Part shown: one piece after another, positions 60,678-62,135 of the stretch
Layout of the letters: each line of letters opens with the position of its first letter
Numbering within the stretch: the stretch's first letter is position 1
Source of the DNA: Prevotellaceae bacterium UBA4361
GTDB lineage: Bacteria > Bacteroidota > Bacteroidia > Bacteroidales > Bacteroidaceae
Reading direction: 5' to 3'
Length of the DNA stretch: 62,135 nt
NCBI GenBank assembly: GCA_002393575.1
Contig: DGSN01000047.1
Coordinates: forward strand, 15,496-77,630
Notes under the pieces: generated by a model
Database searches by the model: none
What the model was told of the DNA's origin: nothing
The model's input: only the letters and a program-made list of their open reading frames with translations
Made by a program: the position numbers and the translations under genes

Positions 60678-60685
60678 CAAAGTTA
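60678..60685 (-). promoter_or_regulatory. -7 box TAACTTTG (barrel protein gene, minus strand)
   Basis: Consensus -7 box 22 nt upstream of the ATG at 60656. Confidence 0.55.
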
Positions 60686-60743
60686 GAAAGAATCAAACAA
60701 ACAAGCAAGAAAAACAGAAATAAAAACACACTTTTCCGAAGAA

Positions 60744-61155
60744 ACATCGCACTGCGTGCTGGATTTCTCTGATTTAACTGATTTTCCTGATGAAACGATA
60801 ATCATTGTAATCAGTGAAATCAGTCCAATCAAGACGAGGCCAATGTTCTTATGTTCCAATCAAAAAAATCAGAATAATCATTAAATCAAGCACGATAGTG
60901 CGATGTTGTTTATCTTACACATAAATACTTGTTTTTACGGCACATCGCACTGCGTGCTGGATTCATCTGATTTATCTGATTATTCTGAAGAAACGATAAT
61001 CATTGTAATCAGTACCATCAGTTCTATCAAGACGAGGCAATGTTCTTATTTTCCATTCAGAAAAATCAGAATAATCATTAAATCAAGCACGATAGTGCGA
61101 TGTTGTTTGTCTCACACATAAATACTTGTTTTTACGGCACATCGCACTGCGTCAA
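60744..61155. repeat. 197-bp tandem duplication of the ACATCGCAC palindrome
   Basis: The start ACATCGCACTGCGT occurs at 60744, 60942 and 61139 (steps 198 and 197). The first two units each contain a palindrome (60744-60765 with 60884-60906; 60942-60963 with 61081-61103); the third is cut off after about 17 nt. Unit sequence is nearly identical except for a few substitutions. No gene in 60686-61224. Confidence 0.88.
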
Positions 61156-61224
61156 TATATATACACGAGTGCAACATGAGCATGACTACAATCATAATGA
61201 AAAATGAATTTGTTTTTTTTCATA

Positions 61225-61609
61225 TTAACAATGATTTTGAATGAATATGAAAACCATGCATAATATCAGAAAGGAAAACATTGGTAATATGGCTAATAAT
61301 CCCCATTTCAGAGAATTTCTTTCTTTTTCTTGCTGAGAGAAACTATTATACTGTTCCGTTATTTTTTCCACAAACCCTCGTTTTTTTAAATCATAATGTA
61401 GGATAATACATAAAACAATGGCAACAAGAATTATGGAAGTTAAAACTAAGAGTGAATTGTGATTTACTTTTATGATAGGCCATGCTAAGGCGACAATAAA
61501 AAAAGAAACACACGAAAACACAAGAGAATCAATGATATAATAAAACGAATTGGATGATGTAGTATTGCCATACTTTTCGCCTCCTCTAAGATTGAAAAAA
61601 ATAATATAT
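61225..61609 (-). pseudogene. Membrane-protein gene without a proper start, probably 5'-truncated
   Basis: The frame ending at 61225 encodes two or three hydrophobic segments (FSCVSFFIVALAWPIIKV, LLVLTSIILVAIVLCIILHY, LLAILPMFSFLILCMVFIF) and a polar linker. The open frame extends upstream through NLRGGEKYGNTTSSNSFYYI to a stop near 61637, but no ATG occurs in it; a GTG at 61521 would give 98 residues. About 15 bp before that stop lies the end of MITE-like copy 2, so the 5' end may have been lost by that insertion or nearby rearrangement. Family not recognised. Confidence 0.5.
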
Positions 61610-61650
61610 TTAAATAAAAAAAATATATTCTATCCATATTCTATTAATAA

Positions 61651-61920
61651 TTAAACTTTCCCATCCCTTGAATAATTGTATCAGAAGACGCTGAAAGCTT
61701 CACCGCTCAGTAACCGAGGGTGCAAAGCACCCCCGGATAGCTGTGTGCTCGCTCAATCGACTCTGAAAGAGTCGCCCATCTGTGGCTGTTGGGGCACTCC
61801 TTCAGAGTGCATCTTGCCCTAATACACTCCACCCGCAGGTCGTTCCGACCTACGGTTACTGAGCGATGACGCCTTCAGCGTCAGAGGGTTACACTATCCC
61901 AAAATGATGGGAAAGTTTAG
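61651..61920. mobile_element. MITE-like palindromic element, copy 2
   Basis: About 270 bp. Terminal inverted repeats of 14 bp are perfect: TAAACTTTCCCATC (61652-61665) and GATGGGAAAGTTTA (61906-61919), flanked on both sides by TTAATAAT, a possible target duplication. The interior matches copy 1 at 11000-11262, including the 30-nt inner arms and the hairpin words GGGTGCAAAGCACCC, GACTCTGAAAGAGTC and GGTCGTTCCGACC. No protein encoded. Confidence 0.82.
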
Positions 61921-61955
61921 TTAATAATATTATAAGTGTGTTTAATCACCTTGTA

Positions 61956-62135
61956 CTATTTGTTTATGCGCTTAAATACATAATTTGTTGTGACACCTCC
62001 AATTCCAATTATAGCGCCACCATTATGTATGTAGAATAATTTGAGAGTATCTGATGATAGATAATCAATTCTGTAAACCCTTCTGTCACCTTTTTTTGTT
62101 TTGACAACAAGATACTTACCCTTTGTGTTACTATC
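61956..62135 (-). CDS. 3' end of an unidentified gene (partial)
   Basis: An open frame enters from the right edge and ends with a stop at 61956-61958; 59 residues are visible (KGKYLVVKTKKGDRRVYRI ... GGVTTNYVFKRINK). Basic, strand-rich, no recognised family. The start lies outside the window. The MITE-like element begins 36 bp beyond its stop. Confidence 0.6.
   Translation of the reverse strand, partial: DSNTKGKYLVVKTKKGDRRVYRIDYLSSDTLKLFYIHNGGAIIGIGGVTTNYVFKRINK

Overview
The window is chromosomal DNA from a member of the Bacteroidales, most likely a Prevotella/Segatella-type gut or rumen commensal. The evidence is internal. At least 24 genes are preceded by the Bacteroidetes -7 box TAnnTTTG. 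Sugar genes are controlled by a one-protein hybrid two-component system (HTCS). Secreted proteins end in the short Prevotella-type tail (YxLSGQ...KGxYIxxGKK). Spacers are full of short heptamer arrays and long palindromes. No rRNA, tRNA or CRISPR array was seen.

Layout. 1-9.8 kb: a GPH sugar symporter, a small antitoxin-like protein, secreted GH31 and GH29 glycosidases, a secreted Cthe_2159-like beta-helix protein, and an NfeD/flotillin membrane-microdomain operon. 9.8-11.3 kb: gene-poor repeats (22-bp phased arrays, a perfect 50-bp inverted repeat, a MITE-like element). 11.4-13.0 kb: an ATPase plus DUF4435/TOPRIM pair resembling PARIS anti-phage systems. 13-19.4 kb: a glycosyltransferase, a PL11 rhamnogalacturonan lyase, MsrA, and a tRNA-dihydrouridine synthase/flavoprotein pair. 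19.4-24.7 kb: an L-rhamnose operon (rhaB, an AraA/FucI-fold isomerase, an MFS permease, rhaD). 24.8-36.5 kb: a cation antiporter, surface and hypothetical proteins, a CDF transporter, an AraC regulator, two aldo/keto reductases and a flavodoxin-like lipoprotein. 36.7-46.8 kb: a defence-type island on the minus strand: Xre regulator, PLD-SNF2 helicase, DinD/BRO protein, Eco57I-type adenine methylase, HEPN protein, a small gene broken by a stop codon, and a BRO-N/Fic fusion. 46.9-60.7 kb: a Tat-exported ferredoxin-type aldo/keto reductase, mannonate dehydratase and fructuronate reductase (uxuA, uxuB), lactaldehyde dehydrogenase (aldA), an HTCS sensor-regulator, a GH2 glycosidase and an outer-membrane barrel. 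60.7-62.1 kb: tandem palindromic repeats, a 5'-damaged membrane-protein gene, a second MITE-like copy, and the 3' end of a gene that runs off the window.

How the genes fit together. PL11, GH2, UxuA/UxuB, the Rha enzymes and AldA together form a pectin (rhamnogalacturonan-I) route: backbone cleavage, side-chain trimming, uronate to 2-keto-3-deoxygluconate, and rhamnose to dihydroxyacetone phosphate plus lactaldehyde, then lactate. A shared direct-repeat motif (TGTACGATTTT, about 21-bp spacing) lies upstream of PL11, uxuA and GH2 and is a plausible target of the HTCS. The most likely new biology is the helicase/methylase/HEPN/Fic island, followed by the compact PARIS-like pair and the 22-bp phased repeat arrays.
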